From assembly GCA_001695595.3 (NCBI GenBank), contig MBPM02000035.1:620001-684000 (forward strand): a stretch of 64,000 nt of DNA. The letters run 5' to 3'. This document shows positions 23,459 through 34,587 of this stretch, in pieces (position 1 is the stretch's first letter; every line of letters begins with the position of its first letter). The DNA is from Plasmopara viticola. Lineage: Eukaryota; Oomycota; Peronosporomycetes; Peronosporales; Peronosporaceae. The position numbers and the translations under genes are program-made. The notes under the pieces are model-generated. The model worked only from the letters and a program-made list of their open reading frames with translations, was not told the origin of the DNA and made no database searches.

Positions 23459-24223
23459 ATGCAGATTTCTACCACCATTGCTGCTGTTTGTATGGCGATT
23501 GCCGGTGTCGCTGTCAACGCTGAGCACACTTCGCGGAAGCTTATTCCGGGGGCGCACCCCATGAATGTGAGTACGAAGACGTATACCGTCGGCCTTCGCG
23601 AGACCATCGATGGTTACAGCTATTGCGGCGGTGTGTTGGTGGCCCCTAAATTCGTTGCCACCGTCAAATCATGCGTCGAAGGATCGAAAGCAAAGTTCGT
23701 TTCAGTTGGTACGCACTACTATAACCAGACGTTGGATGGAGAGCAGATTTCAGTCGCGTCAGTTCACGTCCACCCCTACTATAGGTCCTATAAGCACTAT
23801 AACTTCGTCTTGTTAGAGCTAGCCAAACCGAGCACGTTCAAACCCATATCCCTTCCTAAAGCAGACGATTCGGATATTAAGACTGGCATGATGGCAACGG
23901 CCCTCGGCTGGGACGAGCCTGGTTTTATCAACTCCGACGTTCTATTAGGTGTGGATTTGCAAGTCGTGGGCGAAGGGTTGTGCAGAGACATAGAGGGCTA
24001 CGATGAAACGAACTTGTGCGCAGGCGGTTCCACGGAGAAAGACCCGTGCATATATTATGGTGGTGGTCCACTAATCAAGGAGCAGAAAGAAGGCGATAAG
24101 GATGACATTCTCATTGGTCTGTATATCTGGGAAAGGGGGTGCGACTTCGCAGAAGAATTGAGCTATTTCTCGCGCGTGTCGGCCGCTGTCCAATGGATCA
24201 ACTCTATGAATTCAAGCAATTAA
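23459..24223 (+). CDS. Glucanase-inhibitor-protein-like secreted serine protease homologue, second tandem copy
   Basis: 254 residues, same architecture as the neighbour at 21,691: signal peptide to about residue 21, then a trypsin-like domain. The catalytic sites read VATVKSC (His lost), YNFVLLEL (Asp lost) and YYGGGPL (Ser lost). The sequence has diverged clearly from the neighbour in the middle (KADDSDIKTGMMATALGWD), whereas the signal peptide and the 5' flank are nearly the same, which suggests different selection on surface and leader. It is expected to be an extracellular inhibitor rather than an enzyme. The start is fixed by the conserved leader. Confidence 0.9.
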   Translation: MQISTTIAAVCMAIAGVAVNAEHTSRKLIPGAHPMNVSTKTYTVGLRETIDGYSYCGGVLVAPKFVATVKSCVEGSKAKFVSVGTHYYNQTLDGEQISVASVHVHPYYRSYKHYNFVLLELAKPSTFKPISLPKADDSDIKTGMMATALGWDEPGFINSDVLLGVDLQVVGEGLCRDIEGYDETNLCAGGSTEKDPCIYYGGGPLIKEQKEGDKDDILIGLYIWERGCDFAEELSYFSRVSAAVQWINSMNSSN

Positions 24224-24659
24224 ATGAGCTTACAAGCTATGGCTCTTTAAACGAGCGTCGTCTGATCCTTTTTTACTTAAACTCTTTAACATGTTCATTG
24301 TTAATAACCTTTATATTTATTATACATATTTTGTCTATCTCATCAAGTTTGAGCCTTAATTAGTTGGCTGAATTGCATTTGGTGAGAATTGGGAAGTCTT
24401 CCAAAGATAAAAAGTCATATCGGAGGGCGCTACGATTAGTGCGTTAAGCATGAAGAACCAAAAGCACAATTGAGGTCAGGTGCAGACAATGCTTTTGCTG
24501 ACAGCGTATGTTTTCTGGAACGCCTGATAGGCTAAGTACTACTTAGGTCTTCTTGCGATACCCTTAGTAAGAGACCAAATTGGTTGATTCTCAAACAGAC
24601 GACAATTTTCCCGGCGCGCATATATGCAGAAGCGTGCTTTACTGCACTATTCCCTGTTT
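24224..24659 (+). repeat. 3' flank of the second tandem GIP gene
   Basis: Shares the GTCAGGTGCAGACAATGC block (24,475-24,492) with 1-417, 8,416-8,832 (inverted), 20,357 and 22,719. No gene. Confidence 0.55.
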
Positions 24660-25150
24660 CATGTTTCAACGATTGAATTAGATAAAAGAAACAAAATTCG
24701 TACAATTGATATGATTATTAACAATCAACAAGTTAAAAGAATTACGTAAAGAAGGCGCAGTGATCACAAAGTCAGTGCTTGTAAGCTCGTCTCTCAATCG
24801 CGGAAGAAGCTGGGTAAAGTCGGCCATTAAAAGATGCTGAGGCGCCGGGGGGGGGGCAAAGTCGTAGAAAGGGGAGTATTTGTTGCTCAAAGCAAATTGA
24901 GAAGTGATATCAAATGGAGAGTCCTTACGACTTGTTTTCTTGCTGCAGCCTAATTGGTGTACCATCCTAAGGCTATCATTTTTCTTTATTTCATCTGGCT
25001 TTTTACTCATCCTGAATTACTTTCAGCGAATGAGGTCTCTTGAACTATATGATTATGAGAATCTGGAACTGCCTTCTGGTCGAAAAGTGTACAATTGCCT
25101 ATTCCTAAGGATAGTACTAATGCATATGTATTTTGGTTGCATGACCTCCC
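24660..25150 (-). mobile_element. LTR of the right-arm gypsy remnant
   Basis: Mirror of 7,837-8,415 with the first 50 or so bases missing: the polypurine tract (minus-strand AAAGGGAGGTCATG at about 25,142-25,155) is followed almost at once by internal LTR sequence. A run of nine or more G lies at 24,848. Confidence 0.6.
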
Positions 25151-26960
25151 TTTAAGAAGGTGCCGACTTTGGTAGATAGGGCTCAATTTTTTGAAGTCCA
25201 GTAGAGATCGATGTGTCCAGAAATTTGCTTTAGATTTTTCACGGGCTCCCAAGTCGCCTCCTTCTTAATTTCACCAAGCCACCATACTTTGTACTGTATG
25301 TTTCCCTTGTACTTACGATGTCCGATTACGTCTTCGACAAATTGTCCCTCGTGGCTATGATTAGCCTGACCTTATTCATCTTTTTCCGACACTTGGGGTA
25401 CTTACTACACGGCTTTAACAGTGAAGTGTGAAACACTGGGTGCAGCCTCAATCCCTTTGATAATACCAACTCATAAGAATCTCGCAAAACTTGCTTTACG
25501 ATCGGAATGGGCCAATACTGAGCAAAATCTTTGTGACGGACGTCCAAATTCTTGCCGTCCAGAAGCACCATATCGCCAGCTCAGAAGTCTTTGACAAGTC
25601 TATTCTTGTCATAATAGTGCTTCATGCGCTATTGTGCTTCGCTCCTCTGATTTTGTGCGACCTCGAGAAACCTTTTTTGACGTAGTAGAAACTCTTGTGC
25701 TGAATTTTACAATTATGAAATCCTGGATCGAAAGCCACATCATCCGGCATATAAAAAACATAGCTTCGAACGGTGCCATTTCAATTGTAGAGTGTACGCT
25801 TCGATTATAGACTATCTCAGCCATATACAAAAAGTCAGCCCAATCATTCTGTGCTAAGTTGACGACACCTCGGAGGTAATCACTAATAAAACATTTAGCT
25901 CATTCCGTTTGTCCATTCGTTTGTGGCCTAAAGGCCAAAACCAAATTGTGTTGCGTTCCCACAGCAAGCACGTTTGCTTGCCGAAACTTTGATGTGGAGT
26001 TCGTGTCTCGGTCGGACACAATGGTCTTCGGTATGCCATGATCTTCACATATTTCATCATAAAGACCTTTGCATGCTCTGCATATTGTCCGTTGTCTTTG
26101 GAGCGATGTATTATCAATAGCTCATGTTATCGCCTTTTTTATTATTAACGACAGCCTTTTTTCTTCTTTTTGCCTTTTGATGCGACAAGAAACTTAATTT
26201 GCTCGTAATCCGATTGCAGTAAAGCCTGTGCTTGAGTTTTCATCTGGGCGTGATATTGCTGTTGTTACTAAGAAAGAAAAAACAGTAATCGTTGCATTAA
26301 TAGAGTATTTTGTTCCATCGCTGCAGAAGGAGTGAAGCTAGACCGGAAGTTGCACCTTCTGAGCCATAAAAAATCGTCGCATCTCACGGAGTCACGTTGA
26401 CCACTAATTTTTGGTGTCGTCGGAAGTACTTTTCCGCTTTATCGACGAGTGCTTCGGCTCAAAGATTGTCGCTCAGCCATACGGCCTTTAATACACTTAA
26501 CTAAGCCGCAAAATAAAAATAGAACCAATTAAAACTGTTTATCAGTCTACCTTTCTCGTACGAATGGATAGAGCGGTCAAATGAACCATAAACGTTTGCC
26601 AAATACGAAGTTATGTAATTCGATGTCGTGAGACAAGCTCCTGGCGCCTGAGTGCCAACACTATAGAATTTTGTTCCGAATGAGCTGGACGAAATTCAGC
26701 TGTTTCACTGGTTTTAACCAGTTCTTTTGAACCTTGTCGAGATTTTTGTTACGGTCTAGCGGTTTTTATAAATGGATCTTCAGGTTTATGCGGCTTTTTT
26801 TCATACAATGTAGCCGAACAAAACAGCTCAGTAGAACGAACGTAGGTCAAGCAAAGTCAAGCGGTAAGTATCCAGCAGTTATTTTTCGAGTTTTTTTAGC
26901 AGCGGAACAGAAATTCACCACAAGGCAAAAGCAACAAGCCACAGACCAACCGAAGAGATG
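25151..26960 (-). mobile_element. Ty3/gypsy pol remnant, minus strand (right arm)
   Basis: On the minus strand the integrase C-terminus is at 25,326-25,571 (MVLLDGKNLDVRHKDFAQ, LHPVFHTSLLKP). An integrase core piece is at 25,750-25,830 (MYMAEIVYNRSVHSTIEMA) and an upstream core piece at 25,854-26,117. It mirrors 6,000-7,836 and is more decayed, with stops in every frame. The segment 26,560-26,960 matches 6,000-6,430 inverted. Confidence 0.75.
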
Positions 26961-26972
26961 CAGTTAACTTTT

Positions 26973-27009
26973 CCCTACTCCACTAATCAACCATAGAACG
27001 ATACGTTTG
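26973..27009 (+). repeat. Imperfect direct repeat flanking the right arm (outer copy)
   Basis: Resembles 18,812-18,849 in the same orientation (CCCTACTxCACTAAT ... ACGATACGTTT) with about seven differences in 37 bp. Confidence 0.55.
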
Positions 27010-27650
27010 TACTGGAAAGAATGTTCACCGTAATTCAGTATTCTCCACTGTATACCTCGCACCAATTGTCACAGAATGACTCGCTTTTTACTGAGTAAAT
27101 GCTTGACTTGAGCCCTTAAGCTTGACACGACAAGAACTACTATATAACAAAGTCACGGAGAAAGCTTCTTGTATGATTGATAAGTCATCCACGCCAAACA
27201 GGTCCATTGTATTTGTAAAAATATGGTTTTGGGGTCTGCGGTCAAGTCTAATGTCAAGGACGCCCAAGATCTTTCATTTAAATTTGATCATTAAAATTGT
27301 CATGAGATGCAGAACCTGCTCCTCGCTGTGGTAAGCAACGAGACTATCATCGCCAAAGATGCAAATAGATAGTTTACAGCCAGCAAATGACTTGCGGTAC
27401 GCCGTTGGCTTACAGCCGGACCATCGAATCAAGTGTTAAAGCTTGTCAAAGTCCATACAATGCGATTAAGCAGCCAAAACTTGTACCATCCAAGTTGACG
27501 TGGCAGTGGCACGCATGGCTAATATTTTCTTGCTATGCTTTCCGCATTGTTCCTGTCTCCTCTTCTGTCATTTGATGGTGCCTTGATAGCGTCGTCCGGG
27601 AGGTCAATGTCCTTCGAGTGCATTGTAAATGACAATATCAAGCCGGTGAA
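27010..27650 (-). mobile_element. Decayed copia reverse transcriptase fragment
   Basis: On the minus strand, scattered blocks resemble the copia RT catalytic region: a FGDDSLVAYHSEEQ-like stretch near 27,320-27,370, which could be a worn YVDD box, followed by a short FK-K-LG block near 27,270. Stops occur throughout. The assignment rests on these two blocks only. Confidence 0.35.
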
Positions 27651-27659
27651 AAGTATGGC

Positions 27660-28020
27660 GGCTGGTCAGATATAACTCCTTTGCTTGTTATGTGCGTAGC
27701 CCATTAGCGAAGGAAGCGTTTTGGAGGGTTGGTTGTCGACTGAGGATTGAGCGACGAGCGGGATCAGCGAACAAGGAGTATGCCTTACCTGAGGCAAAAT
27801 GTTGGATGGGGAGCTAGTAATGACATTTGTCTTGCTACAGCCTGAACAGTGACTCTTAGCCATCTATTGCTATCATCCTGGAGCCTTCCGTTCTCCTATG
27901 CCCCATCTGAAACTTTACAAATCTTGGTGATTTTTGATCGATACGGTCTCTTTGCTTCGGATGATTTTGGGAGGTATGTATGCATAAATATCCCACCTTC
28001 TTTGTCTAGATCTCTGCAGC
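27660..28020 (-). mobile_element. Possible degenerate gypsy LTR
   Basis: The minus-strand text around 27,780-27,860 (a GGCTGTAGCAAGACAAATG block) parallels the LTR interior at 8,120-8,150 and 24,940. No boundaries can be set. Confidence 0.3.
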
Positions 28021-31000
28021 CATAAATTCTTTTAGGCACTGCCAACGCATCTAAATTTGAGATATTGAAAAATGCGGCGTGAATGTAGGCAACAGCGAAG
28101 AGTAAATATTCGCAGTGATGGACACGGCAAAAATATTGAGCGAAATGAAATGAAAGAAAGTGATATATGAACGAGGATCAGACCCATAGCATTTTCTAGC
28201 GTCCGGGCATCGCATACATGACCGAGGCAAAGGAACTTTACGCGGTGTGGTCATCGGGTATGTTCGAAAAGGCAAGTTTATTGATGTACCCCGTATCGTT
28301 ATTGGTTGAGATCCAGGAATATATATGCCAACAGCGAAAGCAACATTAAATTGTACAAAATTGTTTGCCAATGTCTTAAACAAATTGACATTATCGATTG
28401 ATTAAACAAAAGCAGAAGGTGACAGCTTACTAGTGTTATTAAGTAAGAACTTGGGGTTGGGTGTCGCTAAACTTAATCTAACAGCGGCAAAACCGTTTTG
28501 GGTAAGGGATCCCTGCTACGATTACCGCGCTCTCGAGATTTTCTGCATCAACTATCAAATAGACAATATAGCACACTTTGATGATTAAGACTTTGTCACC
28601 TGTGCTTCAAAAAATATTTGCTCCACTCGTGAAAGTACTATAGACAGTGAATACATGTCGCAATAAATAACCAATAGACTTCTCTGGACATGAATTTAGT
28701 ATGCGACGTGTCTGGGTGAGTTTCCAAGGCATAATTTTTTTAAGACCACCAAGATATTGCAGAATGCGCTCAACCTTTCACTATAGCTCCTTGTGATTCA
28801 GGAAACGCCACAATGAAGATGTTTATGCGCAAGGTTCTTCGCTGTTGCCGATCTCTATTGTGTTGATGACGTCTGCAATCTCGGAAGTAGCCGAATGTGA
28901 AATCTGAGCACAACCACTTTTGCTGGGGTGGTAGCCCCTTTTGTTTATCACATAATAGTTCTCGGACCTGACACTTGACGATATAAAGTCAGCTTGCCGT
29001 GCCGAAAATGGAAGAAAGACGAATGTCAAGTTGCCAGAATTATTGAGGTGCCATTCGACTTAGGAGTAGGTGAAGAGTGAATGTTCATAACGGCGTTTGC
29101 TTGGATTTTCTTGAGTCAAGATCTTGATGATCAAGGAATGCAAGAAGGTTATGCTAGTAGATCGAAATCTGAAGCTGGATAGTCATTCATAGTCACAGAG
29201 TATCAACAGCTGATATTGCTCATAACAGTGGCAATTTCATCATTCAAAGCATACTACAAGTGCTAAAACAGAGTAATAGTAATAAGGTGGGCTAATGATT
29301 TTAAAGAGCCCTTAGCTGCTTGAAAACGTCAGTGCAATCACCGGATGGATAAATTTTGCGTTTTGGGATAGAATGATTCGTGTTCTCTGATCTTTGTTAG
29401 CCATAAGTGAAATTCCAACGGGCAGTAGAGGCAGCAATGTAAATGTCACGAGACAAAAGCACTTCAAGAATGCTTCTAGTCTCGCTGCGCATCATCAATA
29501 TTTCGATAGCAGCAGGTGGTGCCAAAAATGAAAAATAGTGGCAACTATGGTCGAATTGAACGAGCTTCGTAAAATCCTAAGACCATCAAGCTAGCAAAGG
29601 TGGTTGATCCGAAGTAATAGAGTAGGTGCCAAGTACCTGCAGTTGTGTTGCTTCAAACATGGTGTGGATGGTAGTCTTTCTTGCTGCTTGCATGTGGCAA
29701 TAAAGCATGCATGAAAGAAGTCTATAAGTGGCAACGTGTCAGCTCTGACACGTCTTAAAATGGTTTCCTAATTTATGCTAGCTCAGAAACTGATAGGGAC
29801 GCCGCGTCCCTATCAGTTTCTACAGAAGGCTGCAAACTTGCACTGCTCGAGCAACAGCACCTACCTTGACACCCAAAGCGGAAAATCAAGGGGCGCTGTG
29901 CTTTAAACACGATGAAGTGATGAATCTTTAAAGTGCGAATCCATGATCAGATGGTAGCATGGTGTCTCGACTTTAAAGTCGCGCTTGAAGTAACGACTCG
30001 CAACGCCGCACGATATTTCGCATTCATCAGCATTACACACATACCACTTTAGTTACTCTTTGTCTCGGTAATTCCTGTGATACACAATCAAAGGCATCAA
30101 TATAGTTCAACGATTGTTGTACATGTTAGTGAGATGGTTCGGACAGAGGATTTTTTACAACACTTTGTAGTCCGAAAAGCTTAAATTTGAAAAGCATCTC
30201 TATGGCATGTGTCGCTTGGTCTTATTCAAGAAGGATACGGGCAGACACCATTTTGCGTGGTGAATCTCTTAAACATATCGAAAGATTTCCTAGTAGCTGG
30301 GATGTGACACCAAAGGGTAACGGCTGAAACCTTTCAGTACAAGGGATAATTGTTGGGATATCTAGACCTATTATTAGTATACTCATTCGAATATGTAATC
30401 AAATACCTAGTATGATTGGCGTAGTTCGATGCCGTCAAAATGGCAGCTAGATCGAAGATTCGAGCTACTCTAATAACCTCAAGTAATACACAAAGACGAT
30501 TGCAGGGCATGATTAGAATTGCTTGATCGACGACGCTCCAATGCCTCAAGTAATAGGTCAGCAGTAATTTGCTTGCGACCAGCATCGCCGCGCAGCAAGT
30601 TAAATTTTCCTGACCAGAAAGACAGGTAATCTGATCAAGCGCGACATCGCACGTGACTATTCGTAAAGACACGATTTGCACATACTTCCCTATCATTCCT
30701 AAAATTAGCAATGAATTAACGAAAACAAGTATAAGCACATGAATCGATTCAACTATAATTTTATGCGCGAAGACCTTACACTACGGATCCACAGACCACG
30801 CAGAGCCGAAATTCTCAACTTGTCACTAGGCCTTATCGGCATGTGATAGAGGGTGTCGATTGAGTTGATGTTGATGCTGCAAGTCATAGAGACAGGATTC
30901 ATGTGCTTTCGAGAGATTGGACCTGCTGTGGGGCGATGGCGTCTTTCAGCGTGCTGGAAGCGTGCGCAATTCACCTTTAACCGTACCTTTCTTCTTGCAC

Positions 31001-33797
31001 TTAAATGACCTCGAGTGAGAATAGTTGCTCTCACGCACACACGCGCCTTGCACCGGCGTTCGAGAAGCTTATTGACGATTTGCATTTGGCCTTATGGAAG
31101 GGGTCATCGTCACACCACGCAAAATTTGAGACGAGCTCTCGTGGAGAGCATATTTATAAGCCGGAAGCTCTGTATGAATCATTTAATGAAGGACATCCCA
31201 GCTCGCAGAAAATCTCAACCACTTGATTTACAACTTTGCGGTGTGTTTTTCATGATATCGCAGACTTTGGCTTGGTGCTCTCCTGTCGCGACAAAATCTT
31301 TTCTTTGGCGACTACGTTCACGGCTTCGGTGAGGGCCCTACATCATTTGTCTTTAGTCCAAAAGGAAAGCATTCACGATAGACTTGGAGAACGCGTAAGC
31401 AACATAGTGTCACAAGGCGGACGTGCGGTTGTTGTCCGATTTGCACCACAATCCACGTGTCACCACGTGAATCATATATGATAGCATTGTCTAGTTCTGT
31501 GTTTATGAGCAGTGTGTGGCGGCTATCGCACCGCTTCTTTATCTAATGGCTCGAATATGAGCTAGCTCGGCGGATCACTATCGCTAGACAGTAAATCACG
31601 CTCTTGAAAAAGTGACCAGAGCGTGTCAATAGCTAGCGAGTAATTCACGAGAAGCGAGAGACTAAGCTTGATCGCGGTATAGCGCAGTAGCCTCTGCTCG
31701 ATCACTCTTCCTCCATGCAGGACTTCCTGCTTGATTCCCATATGCTCAATTGAAAGCCTCTTTCCAACATTCCACCGCGTACAATTCTGGTCCGACCGAC
31801 TACCGCTTCCTAATGCTGGTTCTATTGCTCTGCCTTCAACTTAATTTCAATTTTTTTGGCTTTCTCGTCTCGTATGTTGGAAAATCTTGTTTATTAGCAT
31901 TTGTAGCTCAAGCACCTTTTATCGACCAGCTCAAATGTCGAAAGCCCTTGCTCGACCACGATTCTGTAGCATGTGCCCCCTGTCCAATTAACGTCTTTCG
32001 GTGCTAGACAATCATTTGATCGGCGACATGATGTTACTCGCCGCGTCGATACGACCGTTTAGTTGTCCAAAACGCAGAGCAATTCATGTTCAGATGGTCA
32101 TTGCTATTCCGAAGCACAGTCCTTACTGTGAAAATATTGTCATTCATTATGATGTGAGGACGCTTAACAGTCGATGACTGGATGACACCGAGCCAACCAT
32201 GAAATACCCACAAAGCAATAAAATGCATATTATACATCGATGGCTCTAATGTCGTTGCTGCCGCTGAATTTTTCAGAAGTGAAATTCTCGTCGCGGAACG
32301 CAGTGTGTATTACCGTCAGCAAGTTTGACGCTGGGATTGCCAAATTGTCATCAACCGGAATTTTAGATGGAAGTATAAACAAATTTTACGCGCGTAAGAA
32401 GCATTTTGTCGCAATTTGGCCAGGGTTACCCGCAGTTGTCGCTGGGCATCGACGTCATGAAGGTTAAAAATACAACTTGTCTTACATTACGTTTCGAACA
32501 AAATATGTTATGAGTAAATTCCGTCTAGCAGGTCACTTGACAGGGGAGCGTTGAGCCTCCATCCCGCTAGTAAGACGCCTGATTCTGTAGCTTCGGCTAC
32601 TTTTTACATCAGCAGACTGAAGAATTTGAGAGGTCAGTCACCATGGGCCATGGTGCTCGACACACGACCGTCTCCTCGCATTAAAGCAAAACATTGACGG
32701 CCTTATCCGACGTGATCACCATAGCTGAGGTTAAGATGAAGCTACTAGGCTAATTAAGCGTTGGCTGCGGTCCAAGAACATAAGCGTCCAATTTTAAAGC
32801 TCTTGCGTACCAAGGTGCCACTTTGTAGTCTTCGCGAAGCATGGAGGCGAAAGCCCTTTCGAGCAAGTACGGTTCGTCTCAAGTGAGGCAGTACCATCGT
32901 GCACGCTGATAACAAAGCCATAGTCAAGTCTATTGGTGTTAAATGATCACACAAAGAGAGATGACAAGACTTTTAAGCATGCTCGCGCATTTTCAACCTC
33001 CTCTCTTTAGTGCAAAAACCAGCATTCGAGCACAGCTTATTTAAATCGGCTCAATCGTGAGCAGAAGATCAGACTAGATTGTATTCAGCGCGGAGAAAAT
33101 CTGTGCATGAACATTAAGTTTGCCGTACGGCCAATTTTTGGTCTACCTGGACAATCAGGATAGCAGAAAAATACCCTTGCTGACGGCTTTTCGACTTCAA
33201 TTCCTCCAACTGGTGAAGAATTTCACTTTGACCAAGTATGGTAGCGATGGCGATAATGACCTGTTAAGTGGTTGTCGGCCAAGACAGACGCCAAAATTTG
33301 TGGATGTTCTGCTCAATTTGCATCAATCGTGGACGGACGCGAGGAATTTGATAATTACAATTCGCATCGGCGAGCTCGCGCTCCATAAATTCTTTGCCTG
33401 CTTGGTGATTTTGCTTCGGCATTGTCAACCTCAGCATTATCGCGATATTTCGAGGCGGCGTAGATTTGATCACTCAACGTATGAACGGTGTAGAAATACC
33501 GTGTGTTACAGTCGTCCCTGGCGCTTCATACATCTGGGTTTAGTGCATTGCAATATCGACCACGGGACGGCCCTAGGGCTTATACTAAGTATGCGGAAGT
33601 GATATAGTCTAATCACATTCTTGGGACAAGAAGTTGACAATTGCACATTAGTGTTCGAATTAATGCAGCGCTTAAGAGTCCAAGGGGGGCTCGCTGTATG
33701 TGCTTCGAGTAGATCGGGGTGGTGGAAGCATTGACACGTGAGCACTTGATGCTGCTATCACCAATAAATGGCCATGTAAAGCTCCTTCTTCTAAGCA
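28021..33797. other. Gene-free, repeat-derived sequence
   Basis: No gene is supported on either strand. Open frames here are short, and the longest (33,120-33,602) has no ATG. A perfect 17-bp hairpin lies at 29,785-29,821. The rest reads like old transposon sequence without a recognisable family. Confidence 0.4.
29785..29821. repeat. Perfect hairpin, 17-bp arms, 3-nt loop
   Basis: Left arm AGAAACTGATAGGGACG (29,785-29,801), loop CCG, right arm its exact reverse complement (29,805-29,821). No gene end lies close by, so it is not an obvious terminator. It may be the tip of a fold-back transposon. Confidence 0.85.
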
Positions 33798-34130
33798 TTT
33801 TTCGGAAGAGGTTGGGGTGACGCCCTCCTTCCAAGCGCGGTGGGCTAAATGCTCGCGCGCTTCGGGCAGGTGCTCTCGGGCATCTGCAGGTCTCTAGCGA
33901 GTCTCACCCTCGACGCGACGGTCTCCAGCACCAGGGCTCCACCTGGGCTCTTACCAAGTCAGAAGTACACAAAATAATGGAAGACCCTCACGACCTCGGT
34001 GCTGGCTGCACTGCCCGCTGAACGAGACCCGACGTATGCGGACACAACTATATGCCGTGGACTAGCCAGACTGAGCCTAGCACGTGCATAACTTGGCAAC
34101 GCGATAACGTAATACAATACACAATACAAC
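33798..34130 (+). mobile_element. Short non-autonomous LINE-derived (SINE-like) element
   Basis: Same family and length as 19,826-20,149: the 5' block GGTTGGGGTGACGCCC, a central TGGGCTCTTACCAAGTCAGA block, and the 3' end GCGATAACGTAATAC with a short repeated AATAC tail. No clear target duplication was found. Confidence 0.85.
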
Positions 34131-34164
34131 AAGTAAAGTATTAGGATATAAAAGCGCTACAAAA

Positions 34165-34450
34165 ACTCACCTCCTTTAACTAATACCCCGTCATAGACAC
34201 CGAGAGCATTTGCGACCAAACTTTGGGAGTCATCACCATAAAAAATCGTAGTTTCATTTGCTAACTGGCGACCGCAAGGGATCACCACCGCAAAATAGGC
34301 CCGGCGCGACTCACGCTCGGCCTTTCTTAAAGATACAAGATCAGTACTTCTCTGACCACAAAGTGTCGCACAGGCTCTGCCCGGCACCATTGCTCGGCAA
34401 CAGCTGTCAATGTACTGATTTGTATTAGGCTGCAGACCACGTTCTTGACA
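34165..34450 (-). pseudogene. Possible exon of a small cysteine-rich protein
   Basis: On the minus strand a frame is open from about 34,450 to 34,165 and contains clustered cysteines (a YIDSCCRAMVPGRACATLC segment). It looks bounded by an acceptor-like CTGTAG near 34,450 and a donor-like GGTGAGTT near 34,175, after which the frame soon stops. The spacing CC-x8-C-x3-C is vaguely like small secreted Cys-rich modules, but no family can be assigned. The SINE-like insertion at 33,798-34,130 lies just beyond the putative donor and may have cut the gene. Confidence 0.3.
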
Positions 34451-34587
34451 CTACAGCTGCCGAAAGGGTACAGTCACCGTTTCAGTGCGATCGTGGAGTC
34501 GCATCCGTTTCGCGTACCAAGAACCTTGCACAAGCAACCCCAAGTGTACCATTAAGGGCAGAGCTCCTTGTCCAAATCTTGAGGCAA

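Larger units (their letters stand above)
18855..26960 (-). repeat. Right arm of large inverted duplication
   Basis: This is the mirror image of 5,995-12,057: palindromic element (18,858-19,213), GIP 5' flank, GIP gene, GIP 3' flank, LTR (24,660-25,150) and gypsy remnant (25,150-26,960). It is about 2 kb longer than the left arm because a tandem duplication adds a second GIP unit (22,880-24,660) and a 325-bp SINE-like element is inserted at 19,826. The arm is bracketed by imperfect direct copies of a 37-bp sequence at 18,812-18,849 and 26,973-27,009. Confidence 0.8.

Noticed and set aside
21691..24223. Active trypsin-like protease function for the GIP copies
   Set aside because: The catalytic His and Asp are replaced in all copies and the Ser in the two intact ones.
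33120..33602. 160-codon open frame on the plus strand
   Set aside because: It starts at TTG, has no ATG near the start, no domain, and lies in decayed repeat sequence.
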